Shown here piece by piece: positions 36,879 to 45,728 of a DNA stretch of 64,000 bases. Below the pieces are notes generated by a model, which saw only the letters and a program-made list of their open reading frames with translations, ran no database searches and was not told the DNA's origin. The translations under genes and the position numbers were made by a program. Where the stretch lies: assembly GCF_011769525.1 (NCBI RefSeq), contig NZ_CP050440.1:807501-871500 (forward strand), given 5' to 3'. Position 1 is the first letter of the stretch, and the number at the start of each line of letters is the position of its first letter. The DNA comes from Tolypothrix sp. PCC 7910. GTDB taxonomy: Bacteria > Cyanobacteriota > Cyanobacteriia > Cyanobacteriales > Nostocaceae.

Positions 36879-37817
36879 TTACACAGCAATTTGGATGAAA
36901 GTAGAATTCTCTGCAAGAATATCTCTTTCCACTTGAGAAACTGTTTTAAGTTTCATTTGTTGCAAATCGTGAAACACGAGTAAAACATCATCAAGATTGA
37001 ATTTGTAGTACTCTGTTAAACTACGTATTTTGTAATTAAATTCACGATAACGATGTTTAAAATATAATTCCACATTACCGCGATTCGCCCAGGTTCCTAA
37101 TACCTTAATGGAAACACTTTGATAATGTGCAAGTAAATCTTTTTTAACTTCTGCTACTCGTTCGGTTACTTGACGCTCAGTTACTCCTATTTTGTAGAGG
37201 GTTCCTTTATTTGTTTCAACCTCTAAAAAATATAATGTACAAGATAAGATGCGTTTGAGTTGAGCGCGGTAAAGTTTTAAATCAGTGAGTCTGTATGCTA
37301 AATCAGGAGTATTTTTATGCAGAGCGTGTTCTGCAACTAGCTGTAGTTTCAGCAGTTTTTTCAGTAATAGCGGTTCTTGAACTTCGTTAAATCTCGTTAA
37401 TTCTAAGGCTCCAACAGGAATTTTACCTAATTCAGTAAATTCATATTCAGGCGGACTGAAATATACATTTTTTCTCAACATTCCGGCTTTCAGCAATCCA
37501 GGAGTAATTAAATAAGAACTTATCGGGTAATTTTTGGCTCCGTACTCCTGCCATAGCAATTTTAGCTGTGCCACATCCTTGCCGGATAGCTGAATGTTAA
37601 AGTTATCATACAGTGGTAAAGTGGGAAATTCTCGGTTAGCTACAGGGCGACAAGTTTCTTCATCGTGGGCGAAATGATGTTCTTTAACCTTGCCTTTTTT
37701 AGCAATTAAACCACCCTGGCAATAAGGGCACTTAAGTGTGGTCTTACCACTGGAGATATCTTCAATACTGACTAATATACTATCTCGATTTATACCATAT
37801 TTCAGCCACATTTTCAC
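36879..37817 (-). CDS. CoiA-like zinc motif plus T5orf172/GIY-YIG-like nuclease-domain protein
   Basis: The 312-residue protein starts at a GTG at 37817 or the ATG at 37811 (MWLKYGINRDSILVSIED). Residues 28-60 carry a zinc-ribbon-like CPYCQGG with a following HHFAHDEETC, resembling the N-terminal part of competence protein CoiA. The C-terminal third has TLYFLEVETNKGTLYKIGVT, RQVTERVAEVKKDLL, then VLGTWANRGNVELYFKHRY, the pattern of T5orf172/MUG113-type GIY-YIG-like nucleases (LYxIGVT with Arg and Glu downstream). The centre is helical and unclassified. It may act on DNA, but no activity is shown. It is transcribed away from the palindrome region. Confidence 0.78.
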   Translation of the reverse strand: MKMWLKYGINRDSILVSIEDISSGKTTLKCPYCQGGLIAKKGKVKEHHFAHDEETCRPVANREFPTLPLYDNFNIQLSGKDVAQLKLLWQEYGAKNYPISSYLITPGLLKAGMLRKNVYFSPPEYEFTELGKIPVGALELTRFNEVQEPLLLKKLLKLQLVAEHALHKNTPDLAYRLTDLKLYRAQLKRILSCTLYFLEVETNKGTLYKIGVTERQVTERVAEVKKDLLAHYQSVSIKVLGTWANRGNVELYFKHRYREFNYKIRSLTEYYKFNLDDVLLVFHDLQQMKLKTVSQVERDILAENSTFIQIAV

Positions 37818-38117
37818 ACCATGATTTTAACTGAAGTTGCTCTTACTAGTGTGCTGCAACTTTTTAAAAGTGTCTCTATCATTAGGGCTAAAAATAGGTA
37901 TTTAAGTTAAATTTTAATTTTGCCAACTTAAGCATAATTAAGCAAAGTAGCGCAGCTTTATATATGCATAATTGTTCAGCAATACAGATATTTTTGTAGG
38001 CTACTTAGTGACAGAACGTTGCACAAAAAATTACAGCACTGATGCAGTTTCTTGACAGCGTCCAGCCACAAAGTAGTTACAATCGGCTCAATTACAAACC
38101 TTTGCAAGAACTAAGTT

Positions 38118-38300
38118 CTACACAGCGGAATCTGAACGTTCTATTTGCTGCCGAATGGTATCAATGGAAGCATTAATACCAGCCAGTCTGGACTCTAAAT
38201 CATCTCTGATCCAAACCAAGAATTTTAATTTCCGCTCTAAGCTAGCTTTATGCGAAATGGGTTCGCTTCCATAGCAGGTATTACCCCAAAAAGGAAACAT
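38118..38300 (-). CDS. Small hypothetical protein, 60 aa
   Basis: The ATG at 38300 is preceded by AGAGGTAA at proper spacing, which supports it as real. The product has a Trp/Cys-containing N-terminus (MFPFWGNTCYGSEPISH) followed by an amphipathic helix (LERKLKFLVWIRDDLESRLA, then GINASIDTIRQQIERSD) that looks like a short coiled coil. No family is recognised. It stands alone between two gene-poor stretches. Confidence 0.55.
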   Translation of the reverse strand: MFPFWGNTCYGSEPISHKASLERKLKFLVWIRDDLESRLAGINASIDTIRQQIERSDSAV

Positions 38301-38971
38301 AGTTTACCTCTGTAATTAGCTGTTGTAACAGTGCAATTGCTTGCACCACTACATTCTGACTAATAACTATTAGACGCAGATGAGTGACAACCGAACATTA
38401 GTGTACGTGCTTTGCGATCGCAAGCTAAAATTTCCCCAAGATAATCATGAGGATAGGAGTTACAGCACCACCTCAAAGAATTTGCCAATTTGGCATCACA
38501 AGTCGCTGTTTTAGGGTTTAAATAAGATATCAACAGAACGGAAAGTACAAATCGCCAGTTGTTGACCCACGTCTGTAGAATCACTCAACAGCTAACCTAC
38601 AGCCTGCGGTCATCGCTTCAATACAACTGGCTAGTAATGTAAGATACAACACATAGTCAATCTGCGATCGCTTCCTTGCGTTCCTCTAAGAAAAATTGAG
38701 GAAGCTGATTATATTGTGGCATTAATGGTCGTGATATTTGCGAACAAGCAGTAATGGTGAGTTTAGTAAAGGACTGAGCTTAACAAAACTTATAATAACC
38801 CTATCTGGAAATATTTACACTCAAGGTGAATTTAAATAAAGGAAAATTCTCAAAAGTTAATGGCGCTCTGCAAGCAACGTCAATAATAACTTACAGTAGT
38901 TCAGTATGGTTATTATGAATTCCGATTTTTAGATAATAATTGAATTTTTTGCAAGTGGTAAGGTGCTTATT
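38301..38971. other. 670-bp intergenic region
   Basis: I see no convincing gene, repeat family or RNA here. The longest frame (38360-38584, minus) has no ribosome-binding site and unusual composition. Two HIP1-type GCGATCGC sites are present. Confidence 0.45.
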
Positions 38972-39229
38972 ATGACAGAATCAAACCGCATGATCAAAGA
39001 CAACTTTATCTATCCTCGCAGTCGTTACTACGGCAAAATTACACCAGAAAATTTATTATTTAATGCGAATCTCCAAGAATTTACTCAAAAAGTTACTTAT
39101 ATTTCCTGTTTGGAAACCAGCGGTAAACTTTCGCCAGATGAAGCTTATCAGCAGATAAAAAACCTATGGAAGCAGTTAAAAAAATCTAAAAAAGAATTAG
39201 GAATTACTACCAATATGAACGGTTTGTAA
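38972..39229 (+). CDS. Small conserved cyanobacterial-type protein (DUF7219-like), 85 aa
   Basis: The ATG at 38972 (MTESNRMIKDNFIYPRSRYY) gives 85 residues; an upstream GTG at 38963 is less likely. The sequence FIYPRSRYYGKITPENLLFN, NLQEFTQKVTYISCLETSGK and LSPDEAYQQIKNLWKQLKKS resembles a small conserved cyanobacterial family of unknown function (sometimes mis-annotated as isopropylmalate synthase-like). It is probably cytoplasmic and helical. I rate the family name as recollection, not proven. Confidence 0.72.
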   Translation: MTESNRMIKDNFIYPRSRYYGKITPENLLFNANLQEFTQKVTYISCLETSGKLSPDEAYQQIKNLWKQLKKSKKELGITTNMNGL

Positions 39230-39275
39230 GGTAGGAATGGAGCAGGGAGGAAGCATCTAAATTTTAAAAAATATT

Positions 39276-39386
39276 CAATAGATCTGCGAAATTAAAGATG
39301 ATTGTCTGAGGCTGTCATTCTTACTTGGTAAGGATTTAAAACCTATTTATGTTTCTTAACATAGTTTATTTCCACCGACTTACTTA
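39276..39386. repeat. MITE-like element family B, copy 3 (inverted)
   Basis: Left end AGATCTGCGAAATTAAAGAT (decayed) matches the left end of 52196; the right part TTAACATAGTTTATTTCCAC then CGACTTACTTA is the inverse of the left end at 27099. It lies between the 38972 and 39532 genes. Confidence 0.7.
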
Positions 39387-39531
39387 TGTCCATCTGATTA
39401 GTTAGAGCTTCCGTATCTATGTAAAAATCTGCAAGTGCTTTCCCTCCCTGCTCTATTGCAGCCTTTGCCTGGTTGTCAACATTTACGAATTATTGGTAAA
39501 TTTAAGTATCGAGTACCAAGTTTCAATTACA

Positions 39532-39996
39532 ATGGCAGCAGAAATAGAGAGAAAATTTCTAGTCAGAGACGATAGTTGGAGAAATCTAGCTGAGGGTAGT
39601 TTATATATTCAGGGATATATTTCTACGAAAAAAGAAGCTACTGTACGTGTTCGGATAGTAGGAAATCAAGCATACTTAACAATTAAGGGAATAAGTTTCC
39701 AATATAGTAGAGCGGAGTTTGAATACCCAATTCCTTTAGAAGATGCTCAGGAAATGTTGAATACTTTGTGTGAACAGCCTCTTATAGAAAAAACTCGCTA
39801 CAAGATAGAGTACGGTAATCTGATTTGGGAAATAGATGAGTTTGATGGTGTTAATAAAGGACTGATATTAGCAGAAGTTGAACTCAGCCACGAAAAACAG
39901 CAAATCGAATTACCAATCTGGATTGGAGAAGAAGTTTCGGACGACCCTAAGTATTTTAATAGTAATTTAGCCAAAAATCCTTTTTCAAAATGGTAA
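39532..39996 (+). CDS. CYTH-domain protein (inorganic triphosphatase-like)
   Basis: The ATG at 39532 (MAAEIERKFLVRDDSW) starts at the family signature ExExK (Glu4, Glu6, Lys8). Further CYTH features are YIQGYISTKKEATVRVRIVG, with Arg pair R-V-R, LTIKGISFQYSRAEFEYPIP, EKTRYKIEYGNLIWEIDEFD and LILAEVELSHE with the acidic tunnel residues. The length of 154 residues is normal for simple CYTH proteins. They hydrolyse tripolyphosphate or thiamine triphosphate with a metal ion inside an antiparallel beta tunnel. An upstream in-frame TTG at 39493 lies without a good site and is not used. Confidence 0.93.
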   Translation: MAAEIERKFLVRDDSWRNLAEGSLYIQGYISTKKEATVRVRIVGNQAYLTIKGISFQYSRAEFEYPIPLEDAQEMLNTLCEQPLIEKTRYKIEYGNLIWEIDEFDGVNKGLILAEVELSHEKQQIELPIWIGEEVSDDPKYFNSNLAKNPFSKW

Positions 39997-40069
39997 TTAA
40001 TACAGAGGCGAAAATATTTCTCCCATAAAAGCATATTTGGTCATAGCAAATCTCTACCACAGGCTAAAT

Positions 40070-41365
40070 TTATTTATCAATTGCTGGAGATTTTGCTTGT
40101 AACACAGTTTCTATAGCTTTTTGTTTTTGAGGATCTACTCCTTGGGCATATTCTAAAGGAAAGGGAATATTAATATCTGGTATCACACCTTTACCTTCCA
40201 GCCTTTGCTTTCCATTAACGAATACATCCGTAACTGCAACATAAAGTAGGCTACCATCGCGCATTAAATAAGGACGGCCTGCAAGTACAGCTTTTGCTGT
40301 TTGAGTTCCAATAACTAACCCCATCTTATTTTGTTGAAAGCCAAACGCGAGAATTTCTTTGCTACTACGGCTGTTCTCATTCACTAACATCACTACAGGT
40401 TTTTTCCATTGATAGTTATAGGTATAACTACGCCCAGAGCGGGGAATGCTAGTAATGCTGAGATTGTGTTTAGCGCTAAATATGTTGAGATAACTAATAT
40501 CTCCACCACCCCATCCATCTCTTAAATCTAAAACTAAACCGTCGGCATTTTTTAAGCGTCCATAAATTAGTTCATCTTGAAATTGTTGTTGATAAGGGTC
40601 AGCTGCGTTAGACCATATATGGATATAACCTACTTGCTTACCATCAAGCTCAATTAGATCGACACTGGCTGTCTGAGCTTCCAAGAACATCGTACTAGCA
40701 TCAAAAATTTTGGGCATCACAGCAATTTCTAGTTGACTGCTCTTTTCAGGCGATCGCTGTATTAACATTTTGACAGTTTGACCTGCTTTACCAGCGAAAG
40801 ATTTTATCGGATGATATGACTGACCATCAACACTTAAAATTTGGTCACCTATCTTTAAACCTGCTTTAGCAGCAGGGCTATCATCCAGAATCGAACTAAT
40901 AAATGTTTTATTATTGATATCTTTGGTGAACAAGCCAATACCAGTGTATTCAACTTTACCTTGCGGAAAAAACTTTTTTAATTGCTTTTGCAAATCCTGG
41001 CTGTTAGGCGAAAAAATTCCTAAAAGCTGATAGTAAGCAGGTTCATCTTGAGTATAAAAACGAGTATGAGAAGATTTAAGTTGAGAAAGCATTTGATTTA
41101 TGACAATAGCAACATCTTTGCCAGACTCAGCTTTTATTAGTTGAGGTTGATATTGTTTTTTGATGGCTTGCCAATCTATGCCATTAAATTTGGGATCGTA
41201 AAAATTATCGTTTACTGTTTGCCAAACCTGCTCGAACAGTTGATTTTCTGGCTTTGCTAGTATTGGTAGTAGTGGTGAACTTAACCACAGTAGCAGTAAA
41301 ACAAAAATACTTAGTATAAATGCTCTAGTTAGATGTTTGAAGTAAGCCAATCGCAAAAATCTCAT
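40070..41365 (-). CDS. S41-family C-terminal-processing-type protease
   Basis: The 431-residue protein begins with a hydrophobic signal or anchor (AFILSIFVLLLLWLSSPLLP), so it acts outside the cytoplasm. A tail-protease N-domain (FEQVWQTVNDNFYDPKFNGI) leads into a PDZ domain (SPAAKAGLKIGDQILSVDGQ) and the S41 catalytic core: DGLVLDLRDGWGGG, then the Ser/Lys dyad region with SRSSKEILAFGF near residue 333 and GTQTAKAVL about 25 residues later. Family members cleave C-terminal tails or quality-control substrates. Ctp proteases mature PsbA, but this paralogue is shorter and lacks proof of that role. The start ATG is at 41365. Confidence 0.92.
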   Translation of the reverse strand: MRFLRLAYFKHLTRAFILSIFVLLLLWLSSPLLPILAKPENQLFEQVWQTVNDNFYDPKFNGIDWQAIKKQYQPQLIKAESGKDVAIVINQMLSQLKSSHTRFYTQDEPAYYQLLGIFSPNSQDLQKQLKKFFPQGKVEYTGIGLFTKDINNKTFISSILDDSPAAKAGLKIGDQILSVDGQSYHPIKSFAGKAGQTVKMLIQRSPEKSSQLEIAVMPKIFDASTMFLEAQTASVDLIELDGKQVGYIHIWSNAADPYQQQFQDELIYGRLKNADGLVLDLRDGWGGGDISYLNIFSAKHNLSITSIPRSGRSYTYNYQWKKPVVMLVNENSRSSKEILAFGFQQNKMGLVIGTQTAKAVLAGRPYLMRDGSLLYVAVTDVFVNGKQRLEGKGVIPDINIPFPLEYAQGVDPQKQKAIETVLQAKSPAIDK

Positions 41366-42104
41366 CTTTTATTAATTGCCAGTTGGTAATTTCATGATAA
41401 TTGATCTCCTTTTTGAATTATTAGTTCCGTTAGTAATATTTGTCTGATTATGCCTATCTGTAAAGCGAATAATTATTTAACAAGAATGGTGATTATTTGT
41501 CATGATTGTATGTATAGACTGTTAAATTAATTTCTACAAATCTGCAGTCAAGATTGCAGATATGAAAAGCTTAATTTCTATAAGAGTCAGATTCGATTTT
41601 TGCAAATATGTACAAGATAGCAATCCTAAATGATTTGTGAAATATTGCATCAAGGTTCATTGACTGTTGGCTGTCAACGGTTAACAGTTAACAGCCACAA
41701 CGGATATTTGTCACAACTGAAAATAGGATCGCCAACAGAGCGATCGCTACTACTTTTATTACCGCTGTCGTCAATTTTATGCCTACAGATAGTTGACACA
41801 GGATTTGCCTAAAAATAGCTGTAAATTCTTTGCTAGGTTGTCCAAAGAAAGTTGGTACTAGAGTGAGTTTATTTAATTTTGCAATATTTACATATATTTT
41901 TTACCATACTTTTACAATTTATCCCTTAAAAAATAGATAAAATTTATACTCTTCAAACTTACTTACTTCTTTACTTCTACTTAGAACCAAATAGTACTAT
42001 CTTCATCACTACTTAAATTAAATATGCTGGTTTATATCATTGTAGTAACAGTCTAAGTGATTGATATTTGAAGAGTACATTTCAACTATTGCTTGTCTAA
42101 AACT
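41366..42104. other. 740-bp intergenic region with interspersed repeats
   Basis: AGATAGCAATCCTAAATGA at 41617-41635 recurs at 46602-46622 and is a dispersed repeat. At 41668-41697 TGGCTGT/ACAGCCA arms enclose GGTTAACAGTTAA, an interspersed palindrome. A frame of 60 codons at 41630-41812 lies across these repeats and is not called. The rest is AT-rich promoter-like sequence. Confidence 0.55.
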
Positions 42105-42275
42105 ATGAATAAGAGATGGGCTGTTAAACGCATCACAATTAATCTCACATCCAACGAGGCTGAGAAACTGGAAAAATACTGCACTGTCACGGGTAGACCT
42201 GCTACTGATGTGATTCGAGAGTTAATTCGCTCTTTAAAAACGGCAGAAATAGAGAAAGATAGTAGAGAAGTTTAG
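42105..42275 (+). CDS. Ribbon-helix-helix (CopG-like) small DNA-binding protein
   Basis: The ATG at 42105 (MNKRWAVKRITINLTSNEAE) gives 56 residues. RITINLTSNEAEKLEKYCTV is an antiparallel strand plus helix, and TGRPATDVIRELIRSLK the second helix, the layout of RHH/CopG/MetJ-fold repressors that dimerise through the strand. Such small proteins are often antitoxins or plasmid-type repressors, but no toxin gene is adjacent. An upstream in-frame TTG at 42093 is less likely. Confidence 0.8.
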   Translation: MNKRWAVKRITINLTSNEAEKLEKYCTVTGRPATDVIRELIRSLKTAEIEKDSREV

Positions 42276-42362
42276 CAAATACTGACTAGGCAAAACTTTG
42301 AAAAATATGGCAAATAAAAGTCTTGCCTAGTTATTTGCAATTGCACCTTCCTACTTATCTAA

Positions 42363-45300
42363 TTAAGAGGCTAGGCACGAGGCAACAGTCATGGAAGAGT
42401 TGGGTAAACCATTCGATACTCCTGCGATAAGAGCAATTTGACCATCCTTAGTTCTTACCCATCCTTGCGCTTCGACCATAGTCTCTGAAGTGGAATCAAT
42501 ATCTAAACTTTTGATTTCTTCTTCTATTCGTGCGTTTGAGGAACTTGTGCCATCCAATGTTGCTAGTTCAATTAAGTTGAAAGTACCTGTCATTGGCTCG
42601 AAAGTACTAGGAGGTAAACTACCGCGTCCAGTAATGATAAATTTTCCTAGGGGTTTGGCATTTGGGCCTTGAGGACAGACTTGAGCAAATTTAGTAGTAG
42701 CATCAATGACAGTAGAGGGCAGTTCGATTATTCCCTGGGTGCGTTGCAGTTCTGGTTGATTGATGTCAATTTGTCCTTGTACTCCTAATTCCGAACTGGC
42801 AGTAATTTCACTTTGATCTGTTGGGAAGGAAGCAGGGAAGATACCAAATAATCCTTCAGTATTAATGGTGACTTTACCACCGTTACCTGCAAAAGCATTT
42901 GCGCGGATATCACTGTTTTCTTTGGCAACAGCTGCGATCGCAGTAGAATTAATCGTAATGTTACCGCCGTTCCCCGCACCTTGGCTAATCCCTGCAGTTG
43001 CAGAAACCGTACCACCGCGCCGCAGCAGCAGTAAATCGGTGTTAAGCGTCATGTTCCCACCATCAGCGGCAAAAGATTCGGCATTGATTGTGCCTTGGTC
43101 TTTTAAACTAATTCGTGGCGAGTTCACAGTCAAATTTCCTGCCTTTCCCTGACCGCGACTGCGAACTGACAGAGCACTGGGAGTAGCATTTATATTAGAA
43201 ATTCCTATTACTTCTACCGAATCTTGAACATTAATGACCAGATTACCACCGTTGCCAGTACTTTTCTCGAATGTATCTGCAGCTATAACACCACCACGGA
43301 CAATTAAGCGTCTGGCGTTTAAGGTTAAATTCCCTGCATTGCCAGAACTATTTGTAGATGTAGCGATAAAACTAATAAACGCATCATTTGCAGAGCTACC
43401 GATAACTTCTACCAGATTTGAGGCATTAATAGTTAAAGAACCACCCTTACCTGCACTAAATGTGCCGGTAAATATTTGTGCTCCATCTTTAACAAGCAAG
43501 GAATTAGTTTTCAATGTCAAGTCTCCTGCATCCTCCGTTGACTCTGTAGAAGCGAATAAACCGCTAACTCGACCATCAGCACTGGTACCAATAAGTTGCA
43601 CATCTTGAGCTTCTATAGCTAAAGAACCTCCCTTACCCTCACCAAATGTAGCAACATTTACTGCTGCTCCATCTTTGACTAGTAAGGAATTAGTTTTTAA
43701 TGTTAAATTTCCGGCATTTCCTTGAGCATATGAGGAAGCAAACAAGCCGCCGCCAACCCGCCCATCAGGCCTTGTACCAATGAGTTGCACGTCTTGAGCC
43801 TCAATATTCAATGAACCCCCATTGCCTTCACCAAAGGTAGCACCACTCACCACTGCCCCATCTTGGACTAGCAAGAAATTAGTTTTCAATATCAAATTTC
43901 CCGCATCCCCGGTTGAGTTTTCTGTTGTGGCAGCCAACAAGCCACTGGGAACTATATTATCTGCACTGGTACCAATGAGTTGTACATCTTGAGCTTCAAC
44001 ACTCAACAAACCCCCCTTACCCGCACCAAATGTACTAATTAATATTTGTGACCCATCTTTGACTAACAAGGAATCAGTTTTTATTGTGATATTGCCTGTG
44101 TCCCCTGTTGAGTTTGGGATTGAGGAAGCAAGGATGCCACTGCCTAAGCGAGTATTAGCACCTGTACCAATAAGTTGCACATCTTGAGCTTCAATAGCGA
44201 CAGAACCCCCCTTACCTGCACCAAATGTACCAGTAAATATTTGCGCTCCATCCTTGATCAGCAAGGAATTGGTTTTTAGGATCACATTTCCTCCATCCCC
44301 TGTTGAGTTGCGCTGTGAGCCAGTAATCAAGCCACTGGGAGCTTGATCGTTAGGAGTTCTACCAATCAGTTGCACATCTTGAGCTTCAATAGTCAACACA
44401 CCCCCCTTACCCGCACCAAATGTACCAGTAAATATTTGCGCTCCATCTTTGACGAGCAAGGAATTAGTTTTGATTGTCAAATTTCCTGCATCCCCGGTTG
44501 AAAAGGTGTAGGATAACAAGTTGTTATATGTACCAATCAGTTGTATATCTTCAGCATCAACAGTTAAAGAACCTGCTTTACCTTCACCCAATGTCAGAAC
44601 GGCTACTCCTGATCCACCCTGAAGTAATAAATTGCTAGTTCTAAGATTGATATTACCGCCCTGTCCTTTTGCTTGTTCTTCTACATAATTCAAAATTGCA
44701 CTGCTGTTGTTAAGATTGATGGCAGAGGTGGCATTAATATCGATATTTCCTGCTTGACTGCTATCAGCACCCATACCAATGGCTATACCTGCATTGAGGG
44801 AACTTTGCCCTGTAATCTCCAAATTCCGTGCATTTACCGCAATACTTCCACCTTCACCTGCGGTTACATTTACTAAAGCAGCATTGCTGAGGAAAACATC
44901 ACTTCTTTCTACGCCCTCGGGAAAACTTAAACTGAGATTCTGTCCGTCTACATTTAATCCCACAGATCCCACACCTGCCAAACCGCCTAACTCGACTCGC
45001 CCACCAAAAGCGTATAAATTTCCACCATTCATTTGGATGTCGCCGCCAACTAACAGCAAACTGTTACCATCGGGTACGCGCAAACCTTGGGCAATAAAGC
45101 TAGAAGATGGATCTAACCCGGAAGGCGCAACGGAGTTATTAGCGATCGCACCCCTGGTAATTTGGTTAAATAACAATGCATCAGGTTTAATAGTTAATAG
45201 AGGCGGTGCTTCGGGATTGGTAGCGCTGAAGTTGCCTATTGCTCCAAAGCGAACTGCATTTGCTGTTGTGGCGACAAAAGAACCACCAACATCCAACCTT

Positions 45301-45728
45301 GCATTAGCACCAAACACAATGCCATTGGGGTTGATTAAGAAGAGATTGGTACTGCCTTGGGTTCCCAAACTGCCGAAAATATTGGAAGCTTGTCCGCCAG
45401 TCACCCTTGTTAAAATATTGTCAACTCCGTTAGGGTTGGCGAAGTAAACTCTTTGCCCATCATTAATATTGAATTGACTGAAGCTGTGAAAGAGATTGCT
45501 GCCTCGCCTAGCACCACCTTCAATGAGATCGCCATTTGCGCCATTAATCAAAATATTAGGTCTAACAAGAGAACTTTCTGCACCTAAGGTATTGTCTGGA
45601 GTAATCTGAGCGCGAACAGATGTGCTTGTCAGTATTAGGGCACTACAGAACAGTAACAACTGAAGCCAGTTGTGTCTTCTTAAATTAGAATAATTGCGAT
45701 CTATTAAAAGGTTGCTTTCAAGATGCAT
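42363..45728 (-). CDS. Filamentous haemagglutinin-type secreted exoprotein (TPS/TpsA-like)
   Basis: Starting at the ATG at 45728 (MHLESNLLIDRNYS) gives 1121 residues; a GTG at 45791 extends the frame upstream. A signal peptide (LQLLLFCSALILTSTSVRA) is followed by the TPS domain used for two-partner secretion: QITPDNTLGAESSLVRPNIL, GANGDLIEGGARRGSNLFHS, NPNGVDNILTRVTGG and LFLINPNGIVFGANARLDVG. Beyond residue 350 are six tandem units of 62-65 residues with NSLLVKDGAQIFTGTFGAGK and GGSLTIEAQDVQLIGT, forming a beta-helix, then a VCPQGP and GRGSLPPS end. It is likely exported by a TpsB partner, which is not in the window. Surface adhesion is the usual role. Confidence 0.92.
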   Translation of the reverse strand: MHLESNLLIDRNYSNLRRHNWLQLLLFCSALILTSTSVRAQITPDNTLGAESSLVRPNILINGANGDLIEGGARRGSNLFHSFSQFNINDGQRVYFANPNGVDNILTRVTGGQASNIFGSLGTQGSTNLFLINPNGIVFGANARLDVGGSFVATTANAVRFGAIGNFSATNPEAPPLLTIKPDALLFNQITRGAIANNSVAPSGLDPSSSFIAQGLRVPDGNSLLLVGGDIQMNGGNLYAFGGRVELGGLAGVGSVGLNVDGQNLSLSFPEGVERSDVFLSNAALVNVTAGEGGSIAVNARNLEITGQSSLNAGIAIGMGADSSQAGNIDINATSAINLNNSSAILNYVEEQAKGQGGNINLRTSNLLLQGGSGVAVLTLGEGKAGSLTVDAEDIQLIGTYNNLLSYTFSTGDAGNLTIKTNSLLVKDGAQIFTGTFGAGKGGVLTIEAQDVQLIGRTPNDQAPSGLITGSQRNSTGDGGNVILKTNSLLIKDGAQIFTGTFGAGKGGSVAIEAQDVQLIGTGANTRLGSGILASSIPNSTGDTGNITIKTDSLLVKDGSQILISTFGAGKGGLLSVEAQDVQLIGTSADNIVPSGLLAATTENSTGDAGNLILKTNFLLVQDGAVVSGATFGEGNGGSLNIEAQDVQLIGTRPDGRVGGGLFASSYAQGNAGNLTLKTNSLLVKDGAAVNVATFGEGKGGSLAIEAQDVQLIGTSADGRVSGLFASTESTEDAGDLTLKTNSLLVKDGAQIFTGTFSAGKGGSLTINASNLVEVIGSSANDAFISFIATSTNSSGNAGNLTLNARRLIVRGGVIAADTFEKSTGNGGNLVINVQDSVEVIGISNINATPSALSVRSRGQGKAGNLTVNSPRISLKDQGTINAESFAADGGNMTLNTDLLLLRRGGTVSATAGISQGAGNGGNITINSTAIAAVAKENSDIRANAFAGNGGKVTINTEGLFGIFPASFPTDQSEITASSELGVQGQIDINQPELQRTQGIIELPSTVIDATTKFAQVCPQGPNAKPLGKFIITGRGSLPPSTFEPMTGTFNLIELATLDGTSSSNARIEEEIKSLDIDSTSETMVEAQGWVRTKDGQIALIAGVSNGLPNSSMTVASCLAS
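43410..44600. repeat. Tandem coding repeats of about 186-195 bp (six units)
   Basis: Inside the haemagglutinin-like gene the segment between the VEVIGSSAN and EDIQLIGTY motifs consists of six units of 62-65 codons. On the plus strand each contains CCAATRAGTTGCACATCTTG at about 43590, 43785, 43975, 44170, 44365 and 44535. The copies keep frame, so the number can change by recombination without frameshift. Confidence 0.85.

Noticed and set aside
41630-41812. 60-codon plus-strand frame
   Set aside because: Consists largely of interspersed repeat sequence (TTAACAGTTAACAGCC type).
43410-44600. Regular repeats considered as a CRISPR array
   Set aside because: Units are 186-195 bp, in frame, and encode a beta-helix; no short identical repeats with unique spacers.
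44779-45447. 222-codon plus-strand frame opposite the haemagglutinin-like gene
   Set aside because: It is the complement of a repetitive G/N-rich coding region, giving a proline-rich shadow translation; the minus strand has signal peptide and TPS motifs.
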